A stretch of DNA of 64,000 nucleotides, taken from contig OX352761.1 of NCBI GenBank assembly GCA_947095585.1, positions 138,662,277 through 138,726,276 on the forward strand, in the 5' to 3' direction. How positions within the stretch are numbered: position 1 is the first letter of the stretch; each line of letters begins with the position of its first letter. Made by a program: the position numbers and the translations under genes. Shown here one piece after another: positions 54,396-64,000 of the stretch. Source of the DNA: Nephrocerus scutellatus. Its lineage: Eukaryota > Arthropoda > Insecta > Diptera > Pipunculidae. Below the pieces are notes generated by a model. The model searched no databases, was not told the DNA's origin, and worked only from the letters and a program-made list of their open reading frames with translations.

Positions 54396-57300
54396 AAATG
54401 TCCTGCATTCGTTTATATTTTTAATTAAAATTCGTTGTGGGAATTGTTCTTTACAGTTAAACATTTACAAAGGACACTGATGGCGTGAGTTTTGAAATGT
54501 TTTTGATTACAATTTCTTAATTTGAATGTACTCGCATGTGCATGATTGAGAAGTATGTGCATTATTTAACAAAATACATACATTCCCGCACTGCGTTGAG
54601 CCGGTGTTTGTTTGCTAAAAGTTTGCACACTTAAAGACTTTAACTTGTGGTGGACTATACAGTATGTTATATAATCTTTGCTATAAGTCAATCTATTTTT
54701 CAAGTGTTGAACGTTTCGATGAGGTTCTTGTCCGTGTTCGCAAGCCAGGCCTTTACATCAATTAAAACTTCTTGAAGATAGTTGTTGTTGTTGTTGTTAT
54801 ATTTCGTTATGCACGGACAACCGATTTTGTCCATTGTTATTTAAAATTTTAAAGATCAAATTTAGTTCAATTCGAATCGGTATCTAGCATTAAAAATCAA
54901 TTCACAAAAATGTGAATCTATGTGTAAAAAAAAATAGGATATTTTTAAGGTTCATTTTAGATCTTTTTATTTTATATGTCAATCCACACTACACAGAATT
55001 GCACAAAAAATTTGCTCGGTTAATTCTGTCTCATCTCAAGTTCTCTGAAACATGCTCAGTTTATTTTTCGAGAATCACTTCTAGCAGCCAATAGCATCGG
55101 GTACCCAGACTATAGTCTGTCTGTTAAGCCTTTATTCAAGAAGAACATACGACGCACTACAGCGGGGCAGGCAAGGATTAATGGTATAGACTTGCAATCG
55201 GAAGGAGTAGATTGATTTTTTCTGGCTAGGACAGGATAAAATATAACACATGTATGATGATGAGCTGAACCTGTTTGAAATGCCAAAGAGTTCTGGAAAA
55301 TGTTTGCACAAGCTATTGGCTGGGAAACAATCTATGACGTGTGCCTAAAGTTTGTTCGATTAGTCACAATCAAATGATATGTCGATTACGTAATTAAAAA
55401 ACATAAACTACCTGTTTCAGTAGCAGTAGGAAAAGTATAATTAAAGCTGTCTTTAAACGAAATTACGAGTTTTTTTAAATTAAATTCTTATACTATTATT
55501 AAAAACTCATTCAACGACCTATTTTAAGATGCATACTCAATAGTCTTTAACTGTAGCTACGTATGTATCTGTTCTGTATTCTGCATTCTATCATACCGGT
55601 TCAACATAGAAGAAAAATTATATTTCTATGTGCTGTATTTTATAGATGAAATAGTTAAAGCGAACTTTATCGTTGTTACGAAGCAAGTACCGAGATTCAA
55701 GAATAACCTACAGCCACGCTCTAAATTCTCTGTTGAGAGCCCACTAACGAACACAAATTGAGCAATGGCAATTTTACTAAATACAACAACAATATACCTA
55801 CCATATCCACATAAAGGCCGGAGACATTATGTTGGATAGAAGCAGTCGTTTGTCGTATGGTTAGTTCACTAACATGCAAACCACGCACACAACCACTACC
55901 ACCTTAGAGAACTCATCTCAGTTGCAGAAATGTGATCCTTCGCCAGTACTGTAGTGTACTGTACGGTACATATAGTCGCATATAAACCCTTGGGACAAGT
56001 GCAGTTTACAAACAACGTGCAAGCCAAACTACCAATTATAATAACAATTTAATACTAATTAATCACGACAATAGTGCCTTTCAATTTGGTTTACAATAAT
56101 AACCATATTATTGCTCGTCTATACTGAAATGGACATAATTTAGCCCCAAACTATAGCAGAGGACGTTCTATAAAGTACACTCACTGGCACTGTAAATATT
56201 TATATTTAATCTGTGTTGAATGTGTTATTGTGAGTGATGCGGGTATTCTGGTTCCTGTCCCAGTTCAGTTCTGGGAAACAGTGCAGCTTTATCACCACTG
56301 TCAATTGCATGTTGCCAACATTAACTACGACTGTATTGCTGCTCAACTAAACAACGAAAGTCGGTGTCCTTGCATACTTACACCTTCTGTAATCACCGCG
56401 TGCATATATTCGTATTGCCGCATAACCCTGGTCTAGTAAACCAGCATACACAGTCGAGTCTGACTATAATTTTTAACTAACATTATTTGCATAAAACTGC
56501 AGATAAGCTTGATTATCATATATATGTGTATATGTATGCATGTTTTAGTGTTTGTGTGTTCAATTGCAATCTAATAAAATATTTCAATTTATGCAATTAA
56601 AAGGGGCAAAAGGATGTTTGTTATTTATACTGATTATGCATGTGGGCGTGAGAAAGGACAGCGTTTTGGAAAAGGATGCTCGTTACTCCTTGCTGTGAAA
56701 TTAATGTTTGATTTATTTGTTGGCATTTCAATTAGCACAAATCGCGATTTCAATGTTGTATTGAATATTCTGGCATATTTTCGATCTTCTGCCGGACAAA
56801 TTGAAAATATATTTCAAGCTGTCCATGCTTGCCTGTATTTCTGCATATAATATTAATAGAACTGTGCACAGGTTCATTGAGTTATTTGAGCATCTCTTTA
56901 AGGTTTATGCAATAATGGCAACTATTATGTGTTAATTTTAAAAAATTTATTGACTTTCTTTGAAATAAATCGACCATCTTTAGATCTGTGGATAACTGCG
57001 AAGGTATTTTTACGTGAGATGTTAAAGAACATACGTAATACTTAAGTTTTTTCGTTCAAATTCGCAACAGTAATCAGTTTCTTTTTCTTCCCGATAAAAT
57101 CTCTAATTGAATTCTCCTAAAGAGAAAACAAAACTCATCTGGACAAAATTTAGAATTCACCGAGATAATCAAAGGTTAAAACTACTAGGAAATCATGCTC
57201 ATTGAGGATTCTGCTCTTAGACGGAATCACAATATTTGCTTTGTCTAATTTTGTGGCCAGTGAAATTTTCGTGTCATTCGTTTTGAAATAAGATGCAGTG

Positions 57301-57560
57301 TTTTGAAAGCGATAAATATTTGTGTTCCGGATTGTCTTCGAATATGGATTGCTAAAAATATAATTTTCTAAGTTATGCGAGTATTCCGAAATCTGGTATG
57401 GTACTGGTATTCCCGCAATAATTCTGAAGAGGTGTTTTCCAATGCTGGCATTACCATTACGTAAGTTTTTCCATTTCTCTCCTATTCTACTAGTTGGAAT
57501 GTGGCATTCTTCTAAGTTGTTCTTAAAAAAAGTGAACTGTCTTATCCGTGTAATATTTAT
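54396..57560. other. Intergenic, little recognised
   Basis: AT-rich with short GTT (54783-54799) repeats. The 68- to 78-codon frames at 56230-56436 and 56614-56850 show no known family. Confidence 0.45.
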
Positions 57561-58060
57561 CTATTTCCAAGGAAACGCTGGCTAATCGTCAGCTTAAAAC
57601 ATTACTTGAGTCAGGGGAAATCCACGTTCAAAAGCGTTCTACTGGTGATCCGATGGATTATGTTGAATGGCTTATTACTAGATATGGAACCATTCTTTAC
57701 ACAAATTTGATGCAAGCAATCTAGTTTCAATCAATATTTCCTAATCATTTGACAGAGTCCTTTTGTGGAAAATGAGTGCCAACTAAATAGATGAAATCCT
57801 GCTTGATTGAATAGCAGTTAGGTTTCTGCGATCTTATTGGACAGTTTAATAGCTTCTGTTCACCACATAAACGGTGAAGTTCCGCAAGGGTCTGATTTGT
57901 ATTCGATACTCTTTCTTATTTTAATTAATGATATTCTTTCTTCTAATCAAATTAATTCCTTCTTTGACTACAGCACTCTCAAATTTGCATATCAGTTCAT
58001 ACTTTCTGAACGCACATCTTCTACGAAAGTGAAACTTGTACCAACTCGTATGTAGTAAGT
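57560..58060 (+). mobile_element. LINE reverse transcriptase fragment
   Basis: KRSTGDPMDYVEWLITRYG corresponds to the RSTGDLMxYVTE motif, and VNGEVPQGSDLYSILF then LILINDILSS to the VPQGSVLSPTLFLIFINDLL motif of CR1/Jockey-type RT. The part between them is scrambled. Confidence 0.75.
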
Positions 58061-58229
58061 AAACCTTTACCATCAATGGTACTTGTATGAATGGAGTGCA
58101 TCGAAGAAGGCGAAAAACTCGCTTTGTTGGAACGACCACATATTCGCCATCACTAAAAATTCTATAAAATATTAAGGTTTTTTAAACAATGCAAAAAGTA
58201 CGTTACTACCTCTGGTATAGCTAGTTCAC

Positions 58230-58740
58230 AAGGTCTGGTGTTTGAGGTCACTTTTAACCACCTTCCGCGTGTGAGTGTTTTGCGTTTCAGATGTTGCGCT
58301 GTGGATGGTTGGATGTTTTTTCTCGTTTTTGAGGTTCTTTTTTACCACCTTTCTCACGACCTAGAGGGCTGAAATTATGTGAGTGTCTAAGTCCCAAATG
58401 TTAATATTCTGCGGCGTGTGACGCGTTTCGTGTGTTAAACCTGTGATTGGTGGAAATTTTTTTCGACTTATTCGAGATCATTTTTAATCACCTTATACAC
58501 GACCTAGAGAGCTGTTATTTTGTGAGTGTCTAAGTCCAAAATAGCAATTTTTATTCCGCGTGTGTTGGAAATGCCTCGTTTTTCTCGTTTTTGAGGTCCT
58601 TTTTGACCACATTTCGTACTAGCTAGAGGGCTGAAATTCTGCGAACAGCTCAATGTCAAGGGCCAATTTTGATATCACGCGCATGACGTGTGACGCGTGT
58701 CGCTAGTCGCGTGTGGTACGTGTAATGCGTGGAAAAAAGA
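58230..58740 (+). repeat. Tandem block, about 130-nt units
   Basis: Four imperfect units, each with TTTTTGAGGTCCTTTTTGAC, ACGACCTAGAGGGCTGAAAT, GTGAGTGTCTAAGTCCAAAA and a CG-rich end (GCGTGTGACGCGT). A single unit occurs at 37235-37350. Confidence 0.85.
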
Positions 58741-59132
58741 AATTGCTTTGAAATAGGCCCGTCCTCAAAATCAGATATTTTGGCAATTATTACCAAATAA
58801 TACAGGACTGTGTGGCGTGTGTCGATGTATACATAAAAGTCTGTACCCGAAAACGAAGTTTTTTTTACATTTACTTGTATATAAAAATGAAAGTATGTTT
58901 GTCTGTTTGTTTTCTATAAATATCCACACCATTTATCGAATAAATACATTTTTATTGATTCTTCACTGATGTGTGAAAGGAGCTTACTGTTAATTCGTTA
59001 ACCAAAAACCACTTTTTGGATGGTTTAAAATTACATTTCATTTATAATCTACACTCAAGTACTTAATTGTACTTGGCAATGTATATTTATCTTATTATAT
59101 AAATTCGAAGCTATGATTATTTTGTATCAGAT

Positions 59133-59440
59133 ACTAGTTGAAATACTCAGCGTTGCCTGGCTGCCCCCACCATACTACTCTCACCCCAACTGACCACACA
59201 GACCCTTCAAGACCCACTTAGCCCACCTTATTGCCGTGGCGCAAGTCATTCAGTGAGTTTTCCCTTGGTAATAAATAAATATATATTTATATATATATAT
59301 ATCTTCGAGTCAAGCCACCCCTACAAACATCCACCCAACAGTCCCCACCACATCACAAAGTTTCAGCTATATAGGATGAGCGGTCTTGAGCTATGCGCGA
59401 ACAGACATGCAGACAAAGTTTCATTTTTATTTTATATATT
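59133..59440 (+). repeat. ACTAG-ended repeat family, short full copy
   Basis: Starts ACTAGTTGAAATACTCAGCG and ends near CAAAGTTTCATTTTTATTTT. A second copy in the opposite orientation ends at 59577, making an inverted pair. Confidence 0.65.
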
Positions 59441-59459
59441 ATGATTAATGTCCTTCTAT

Positions 59460-59577
59460 AGATTTCTTGGTGAAGTGGTTGTTGTTAGATGGATGGTGTT
59501 GGTGAGTGGGCTGATGATCAGTTGGGTGGTGATCAGTTGGATGGGGCAGCCGGGAAACGCCGTGTATTTCCGCTAGT
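59460..59577 (-). repeat. ACTAG-ended repeat family, inverted fragment
   Basis: Reverse complement starts ACTAGCGGAAATACACGGCG and TTTCCCGGCTGCCCCATCC, the same end as at 59133, 43628 and 36061. Confidence 0.7.
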
Positions 59578-59602
59578 AAATAAAAAAGTAAATAAATTCA
59601 TG

Positions 59603-60061
59603 TAAATTCTCTAATAGCAGATAAATATGTGTGAACCGGGTTAATTTGGAAAAAAATAATATTAGAGCCCCTTCGCTTCAAAATTTTGCAAACAGTTTTG
59701 TCCATCGGAGATACACATGTGTATAAAATTTTAAGAAAATCGAGTTAATTTTATTTTAAAATTTGCATGAGACCTCACGATCCCAGGGCCCGGGGTCTCC
59801 AAAAGTGTTGTCCATCGGAGATACACACGTGTATAAAATTTAAACAAAATGGGGTTAATTTTTAAAAATGTTATAAGGGCATCCCTCGGTCCCCAAATTT
59901 TAATAGAAAGTGTTGTCTCCGGAAATACTCATGTGTGCAAAATTAAAAAAAAAATGGGGTTGGGGAAGTGGGTAAACAATTGATCGCAAGATTCCACGAT
60001 AAACCGACCGACCGACAAACTAACGTGCCACGGCTAAGAGAAGTTAATATAGAGAATTTAA
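59603..60061 (+). mobile_element. TIR element with internal ~110-nt tandem units, copy B
   Basis: TAAATTCTCTAATAG at the left and TAATATAGAGAATTTA at the right. Internal units carry GGAGATACACATGTGTATAA and GGAGATACACACGTGTATAA. Same layout as 27255-27720. Confidence 0.8.
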
Positions 60062-60410
60062 AAATACAAATTATTTATATTTACCTGAAAACTTGTCTGC
60101 AATATTTATTTTCAAACAAATTCCAATTAAACAAAGCATGACTAACACTCCTATCATTTGTATTTTATTTGTCAAATGACTCAAAATATTAAAAAGGAAA
60201 TAGAAAATGATAATGGCCCAAAGCACCCCTGAGATTTTTACCAATGATATCAATATCATCTATATAGACTAGTGGCCCCAGTGCAAATGCACAAAACTGA
60301 TAAAAATAAAAATATAATAACGAAAAAACGAAAAGAAATAATAAAACTAACGGATTGTGATATTTTTTATTTATTTTTTAACGTAGAATTCCCTATATTC
60401 TCTATGTCTT

Positions 60411-60651
60411 CTATGTAGCTCTACTTCTTAATCTTGTACAGCAAAGGCACCTTACAATCGTGTCTAGAAAATTAGTTTTGGACCTTGGTGGAAGCAATTC
60501 GAGATTTTGTGAACCTGCACTGTCATCCGAATCGATATCCGATTCGATTGTCATTTCCTGTATACTAAACGTGTCAGACAACTCTTGATGCTGTTGCTTT
60601 TTAGAATTCTTCAGTTTTACAGGAAAAAAGGAGATTTCCTCAGGTTCATCA
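60411..60651 (-). CDS. Exon 4 (last) of the unrecognised gene
   Basis: Starts after acceptor atttcag with the last base of a Ser codon, reads DEPEEISFFPVKLKNSKK and ends with the Cys cluster and a TAG stop. Confidence 0.75.
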
Positions 60652-61299
60652 CTGAAATAAAATAGACATACGTAGTACAACACACACACACAAACACAAA
60701 AACAACATTAAGTCACCAACCTATTGTCAGACTTGTAATCCACCAGGCGTTGGTTCTCGGAATAACCTGGAATCTGCAATCGACTGATTGGTATCAAATT
60801 CGACGACTGTGATTTTTTGGCCTAAAATGTAAAATTGCACTTGAGAATAACCTGAATTTAATTTTCGATTTACTTATAGTTGACTTACACAATCCTCCTG
60901 ACATTTGTTGTAATTCCGTTTGGCTCGTTCGACTTTTAACTCGAGTTTCCTTTGCAGAATACGACAGGTATTTGGTGGCTGATGGTGATGCTTTCCTTCT
61001 ACAGGTGATACAGCAGAAAATATGTTCGATATCGTATCTTCTTGGTTCTTTTTGTGTGTGTCATCTTTTGTGCGTCCAAGCGCATCTACTCCACGGAATG
61101 TTACATTCAATTCATCCTCAGGTGATTCAGTGAAAACTTTGTTGTCGTCTACCAGCATCTGTTGCAATATGTTGGACAGACAATAACGTTACTATTGCAT
61201 CACTCACATCACTTACAATACCTTCTTAGATTCTCCAAATACTTGTATATCGCCCACAAAACTGATTTTGTCTTCGCTATCGATACCACTGTCTTCCAT
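60411..61299 (-). CDS. Four-exon gene, unrecognised charged 229-residue protein
   Basis: Exons read on the minus strand: 61299-61222, 61158-60889, 60821-60721, 60651-60411. They sum to 690 nt (229 codons plus TAG at 60413-60411) with all phases matching (0, 0, 2). The start MEDSGIDSEDKISFVGDIQ is the first ATG of exon 1. Donors gtattg (alternative gtaagt breaks the frame), gtaagt and gttggt; acceptors gcaacag, attttag and atttcag. The protein is hydrophilic, with no signal peptide or membrane segment. It has a basic segment near ILQRKLELKVERAKRNYNK (possible short coiled coil), acidic Ser-rich tracts (ESDIDSDDSAGS) and a Cys cluster near the C-terminus (RCLCCTRLR) that could be lipidated or bind metal. 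I do not recognise the family and infer no function. AATAAA on the minus strand at 60371-60366 is a candidate poly(A) signal. Confidence 0.75.
60721..60821 (-). CDS. Exon 3 of the unrecognised gene
   Basis: 33 codons plus 2 nt, reading AKKSQSSNLIPISRLQIPG and ending LVDYKSDN, with donor gttggt completing a Ser codon in exon 4. Confidence 0.72.
60889..61158 (-). CDS. Exon 2 of the unrecognised gene
   Basis: 90 codons, phase 0, starting MLVDDNKVFTESPEDELNV and ending NKCQEDC before donor gtaagt. It could also serve as an alternative start because its first codon is ATG. Confidence 0.75.
61222..61299 (-). CDS. Exon 1 of the unrecognised gene
   Basis: 26 codons from ATG (61299-61297), ending phase 0 at donor gtattg. 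A stronger-looking gtaagt a few bases on would put exon 2 out of frame. Confidence 0.7.
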
Positions 61300-61650
61300 T
61301 ACTTTAAAAAACCAAAACCAATTTTCGTTCGTTGAAACGCCTACAATGCGACAAGTGACGAAGCAATATTGCTTGCTTGAATTTCTAGCAGTTTAACTAT
61401 CGTAAATGTCACGCTTGTCAGAAAGATGGTTGTATTGATTTTTTCCACAAAAACCCTAATAACTTTTATTGGTGGTGGTAGAGAAGCAAGTTAAAATATC
61501 ACAGGGCGCAAGTCCGTACAAAATGTCATCAGATAGTATACGAGTATCCGAATGTTTGGGGATATTCTTATCGATTTTTTCACTGTGGTAAATAATTTTA
61601 TTAAGGGTTGTTTGATGAACAGTATTGGAAGTAATCATTTAAATTATTAT

Positions 61651-62040
61651 TACACCTTTTCCAATTGTTATTCAGATAGTGTCAACTTTTTTTTTTGGTA
61701 AGTCAACTGTTTATAAGATAGCGTGTATTGTAATTCAGATTCGTCAATTCTAATTCAGAAAGTATCAATTGTAAATCTGATACTATCAACTGTATTTCAG
61801 ATAAGTCAACTGTTTATCAAATAGCGTCTATTGTAATTCAGATTCATTAGTTATAATTCATAAAGGATCATTGTAATTCAGAAAGCGGTAACTGTAATTC
61901 AGATTAGTCAACTGGTTATCAGAAAGTATCTATGTTAATTCGGATACTGTTAACTGTATTTCAGATAAGTCAACTGCTTATCAGATAGTGTCAATTGTAA
62001 TTCATATTCGTCAATTCTAATTCAGAAAGGATCATTTTAA
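61651..62040. repeat. Array of CAATTGTAATTCAGAT motifs
   Basis: Begins TACACCTTTTCCAATTG, identical in kind to the inverted right end of the Tc1-type element at 14450, then about 18 repeats of TGTAATTCAGATA and TCAACTGTTTATCAGA words. A SINE copy follows at once. Confidence 0.85.
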
Positions 62041-62235
62041 TACCAAAAGCGTAGTGGATAAGTGCATGGCTTCTGAGCAGGAGGTTCGTGGTTCGAATTC
62101 CGTTCGGATACGGAATTAAATTGTAGGTACTTTCCATTTGTGTGCTAAGACATACATGCACAACACCAATGGCCGCGAGAAGATATCCTTGGACCACAAC
62201 GGTCTGTCGCGCCGAAAATTATTATTATTTTATTA
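62041..62235 (+). mobile_element. tRNA-derived SINE, copy S8 (internal deletion)
   Basis: Head GTAGTGGATAAGTGCATGGC to B box GTGGTTCGAATTCC, then a jump straight to TTCGGATACGGAATTAAATT and the shared end CTGTCGCGCCGAAAATTATT. Confidence 0.88.
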
Positions 62236-62640
62236 AAAAGATCTTGAATGTATATGTTAAATAGAACTCAATTTTTAGGTGTGGAAGTGAAATACACTAG
62301 ACATAAAAAAGTACAAGTGCTCTTGAGTGTAGAATAGTGGCATTTAATTTCTAGGTTTGTGTGTTGGATTATTTTTCACTACATAACTCGACTATAGATG
62401 GCTAATAAATACAGAAAATAATTTTCTGAACATGTATCTTTGCTATTAGCACACCGAATAATTTCAATTGTCTTACATCGAAAATACTTGCTGTTCCATG
62501 CGAGCGTATATGCGTTAGTGATCTAGTGACATGGAATATTAATTTGGCTGGGTGGCTTAAAGTGAATTTGCGTTTCACTATCACTGTGCGTATAACAATA
62601 TACTACTCGCCTCAGCTTTGGGTACCTTTTTAATGTTCAA

Positions 62641-62952
62641 ATGTCTGAAATCAGCCAACAATTTGGGTATGTACTGTCTGACAACAAGAATGACAATAAA
62701 AACCCATTTATTCCTTATTTCATATTTATTCTTTTATTTAGCTTATTATGTTCGTTATTGTTTTGGTATTTCGAAAAGTACAATTGTCTGAACTATTTCT
62801 ATGAAATAGGTGAGCAGCGGTACATATCTATAAGAGTGTTTTATGCAATAAATAGGAACAAATTATACTCTAGTTTGCTATTTTCTACAATTCTTATACA
62901 GTTTCCAAGACTTAGAGGAAATTATACTTTGTATTTACTTCGGTATTGGTGA
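62641..62952 (+). CDS. Open frame of 103 codons with one hydrophobic segment, doubtful
   Basis: ATG at 62641 to TGA at 62952. N-terminus MSEISQQFGYVLSDNKNDNK is hydrophilic, residues about 24-43 (PYFIFILLFSLLCSLLFWYF) would span a membrane, and the rest is basic and aromatic. No family recognised. The region is AT-rich and lies opposite or beyond the papilin 3' end, so chance cannot be excluded. Confidence 0.25.
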   Translation: MSEISQQFGYVLSDNKNDNKNPFIPYFIFILLFSLLCSLLFWYFEKYNCLNYFYEIGEQRYISIRVFYAINRNKLYSSLLFSTILIQFPRLRGNYTLYLLRYW

Positions 62953-63098
62953 CAACAGAAATAAAACGTTTAAAAACGTGTTTATGTGTATGTATGTGTT
63001 TGAGTGTAGAGGTTTTGTTTTTATCTTCTTAAGGCGTGTGTGTATGAGTATGTGTGCTAGGATATTTTTGGCTTTTGTATTACACTTCTAATAATAAA

Positions 63099-63104
63099 TT
63101 TATT
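63099..63104 (-). terminator. Candidate Ppn poly(A) signal
   Basis: TTTATT on the plus strand gives AATAAA on the minus strand, 283 nt after the papilin stop. Other AATAAA occurrences exist further on, so this is only a plausible choice. Confidence 0.3.
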
Positions 63105-63166
63105 GTTATTATTGTTGCTATCTTCAACTGGCCTGAGGAATTCGAAACATTTGAATTCATTAAATA

Positions 63167-63190
63167 AAATAATAATAATAATAATAACAA
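63167..63190. repeat. (AAT)n microsatellite
   Basis: About six AATAAT triplets within the presumed papilin 3' untranslated region. Confidence 0.85.
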
Positions 63191-63386
63191 ACTTAAAAGA
63201 ATTAAGGATATCATAAAATTCTTAAGAAAGGAGTAAGGATTCTTTAAAAAAGTACATAATTGTAATTAGGGAAAACGTGAAAAGTTGTGCTTCGAGAATA
63301 CATTTTTTGGAATTACGTGAACGCCGCCGAAGCGAAATACTATTTAAGTTTAGAAATTATTTTAAAAGACCGTCGGTTGTCGCCGC

Positions 63387-63550
63387 CTACACTGCATTCG
63401 GATGAGCACCAGCAAGCTGTCCAGCCAAAGTGCACGATCTGCAGCAGAACTTCGCGTAGTAGTGATTTTTGCAGTACTTGCCCCTGACGATCAGAGCACA
63501 GTTAGCGAAGTACGGATTATCAATGCAGTCAGGATCAACATAGATGGAAG
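63387..63550 (-). CDS. Ppn: Ppn terminal exon (PLAC domain)
   Basis: 54 codons including stop after a split Ser, acceptor ctttgcag. Full six-cysteine PLAC domain followed by a short tail AGAHPNAV. The intron before it is 61 nt. Confidence 0.92.
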
Positions 63551-63949
63551 CTGCAAAGAAAAGCAAAGGTTAAATCATCCTGCTCCACTTGTGGCGCGCA
63601 GTGATACTCACATTCGATGAGAACCTTCTCCTCGCTTGTGTTCCAACTGAATGAGTTTCTTGCTGTGCAGCCGTATACTCCGGTATCGTCCAATGTGGCA
63701 TCGTTAATTACCAGGCGATGTGGATTTGCTGATGGCAGAATAATCATGAATAATGTCCTTTCGAGAATTGCGAATTTTCAACGAACTCACCAGTTATTTG
63801 AATACGATCAGTAGCAGTCAACGGCAAACTGTCCTTCGACCAGGTTACATTGGGCGTTGGATAGCCGTCGACTTCGCAGTTAAGCACCACCGCGGATCCT
63901 AGAGTAAAACTGTTGCTGGGCTCCCGGATAAGGACTGCCTTGGCGCTCA
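63387..63949 (-). CDS. Ppn: Papilin, C-terminal end (Ig domain + PLAC domain), partial
   Basis: 3' end of a minus-strand gene continuing past the right edge. Exons: 63949-63791 (5' edge uncertain), 63728-63612, 63550-63387; phases 1 and 1 match. The first two encode an immunoglobulin domain: VVLNCEVDGYPTPNVTWSKD, then DDTGVYGCTARNSF with the D-x-G-x-Y-x-C signature. The last encodes a PLAC domain: CIDNPYFANCALIVRGKYC followed by YYAKFCCRSCTLAGQL, six cysteines in PLAC spacing, stop TAG at 63389-63387. Ig followed by a C-terminal PLAC is the end of papilin, a secreted matrix glycoprotein with thrombospondin and Kunitz repeats upstream (not in this window). Lacunin-type proteins share PLAC, but Ig plus PLAC at the very end best fits papilin. 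Confidence 0.9.
63612..63728 (-). CDS. Ppn: Ppn exon (Ig domain, second half)
   Basis: Phase 1 to 1, acceptor ccatcag, donor gtgagt. Reads NPHRLVINDATLDDTGVYG, then CTARNSF and EEKVLIE. The upstream intron is only 62 nt. Confidence 0.9.
63791..63949 (-). CDS. Ppn: Ppn exon (Ig domain, first half)
   Basis: Reads AKAVLIREPSNSFTLGSAVV, NCEVDGYPTPNVTWSKDSL and ends DRIQIT plus 1 nt before donor gtgagt. The 5' edge is my best AG (gcacaag); the open frame runs on to about 63995, so the exon may be longer. Confidence 0.8.
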
Positions 63950-64000
63950 CTTGTGCGGTACCAATAAATAAAGATTTATACATTTCAATAGTCACAAGAA

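Noticed and set aside
63287..63814. Plus-strand frames opposite the papilin exons
   Set aside because: Antisense shadows; the minus strand carries the Ig and PLAC cysteine patterns.
1..64000. LTR retrotransposons or endogenous viral genes
   Set aside because: I saw no long direct terminal repeats, primer-binding site or gag/protease/integrase motifs. Absence by eye is not proof.

Overview
The window is AT-rich, intron-rich insect nuclear DNA. The gene content (an axonemal dynein heavy chain and papilin), the small phase-consistent exons and the mix of non-LTR retrotransposons, mariner/Tc1 relics, MITEs and a tRNA-derived SINE fit a brachyceran fly. A tephritid-like fruit fly is my guess, but species cannot be fixed from the sequence. 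There is no sign of prokaryotic, organellar or viral gene organisation.

Positions 4828-54129 (+ strand) hold the 3' half of one very large gene, an axonemal dynein heavy chain of the DNAH10 type (inner-arm dynein I1/f). I could place 31 coding exons by eye. Every junction keeps phase and no exon has a stop or frameshift. Together they encode about 2393 residues, running from inside AAA2 through AAA3, AAA4, the stalk with its microtubule-binding domain, AAA5, AAA6 and the C-terminal domain to a stop at 54127-54129. The tail, linker, AAA1 and the start of AAA2 lie to the left of the window, so 1-4827 is probably intron. One intron (26107-26538) appears to be of the GC-AG class, and the AAA4 Walker B aspartate is replaced by alanine.

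The introns are graveyards of mobile elements. They contain at least eight fragments of non-LTR retrotransposons of several families on both strands, two partial mariner transposases, a Tigger-type transposase, and a Tc1/IS630-type element with repeat-rich inverted ends. They also contain two MITE families, a TIR-bearing element with internal tandem units, a family with an ACTAG end, and most of at least eight copies of one tRNA-derived SINE. Two large minisatellites lie at 30005-30650 and 50600-51345.

Downstream, 54130-60410 is mostly intergenic, with more repeats and one further retrotransposon fragment. A four-exon gene on the minus strand (60411-61299) encodes a 229-residue, charged, Ser/Asp/Glu-rich protein that I do not recognise. 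The interval 61300-63386 holds a repeat array, another SINE copy and a 103-codon open frame with one hydrophobic segment. The last 0.6 kb (63387 to beyond the right edge, minus strand) is the 3' end of papilin (Ppn): an immunoglobulin domain followed by the diagnostic C-terminal PLAC domain.

Functionally, the dynein is a ciliary/flagellar motor (in flies, sperm tail and chordotonal cilia) and papilin is an extracellular-matrix protein. Nothing suggests a shared pathway; the genes are simply neighbours.
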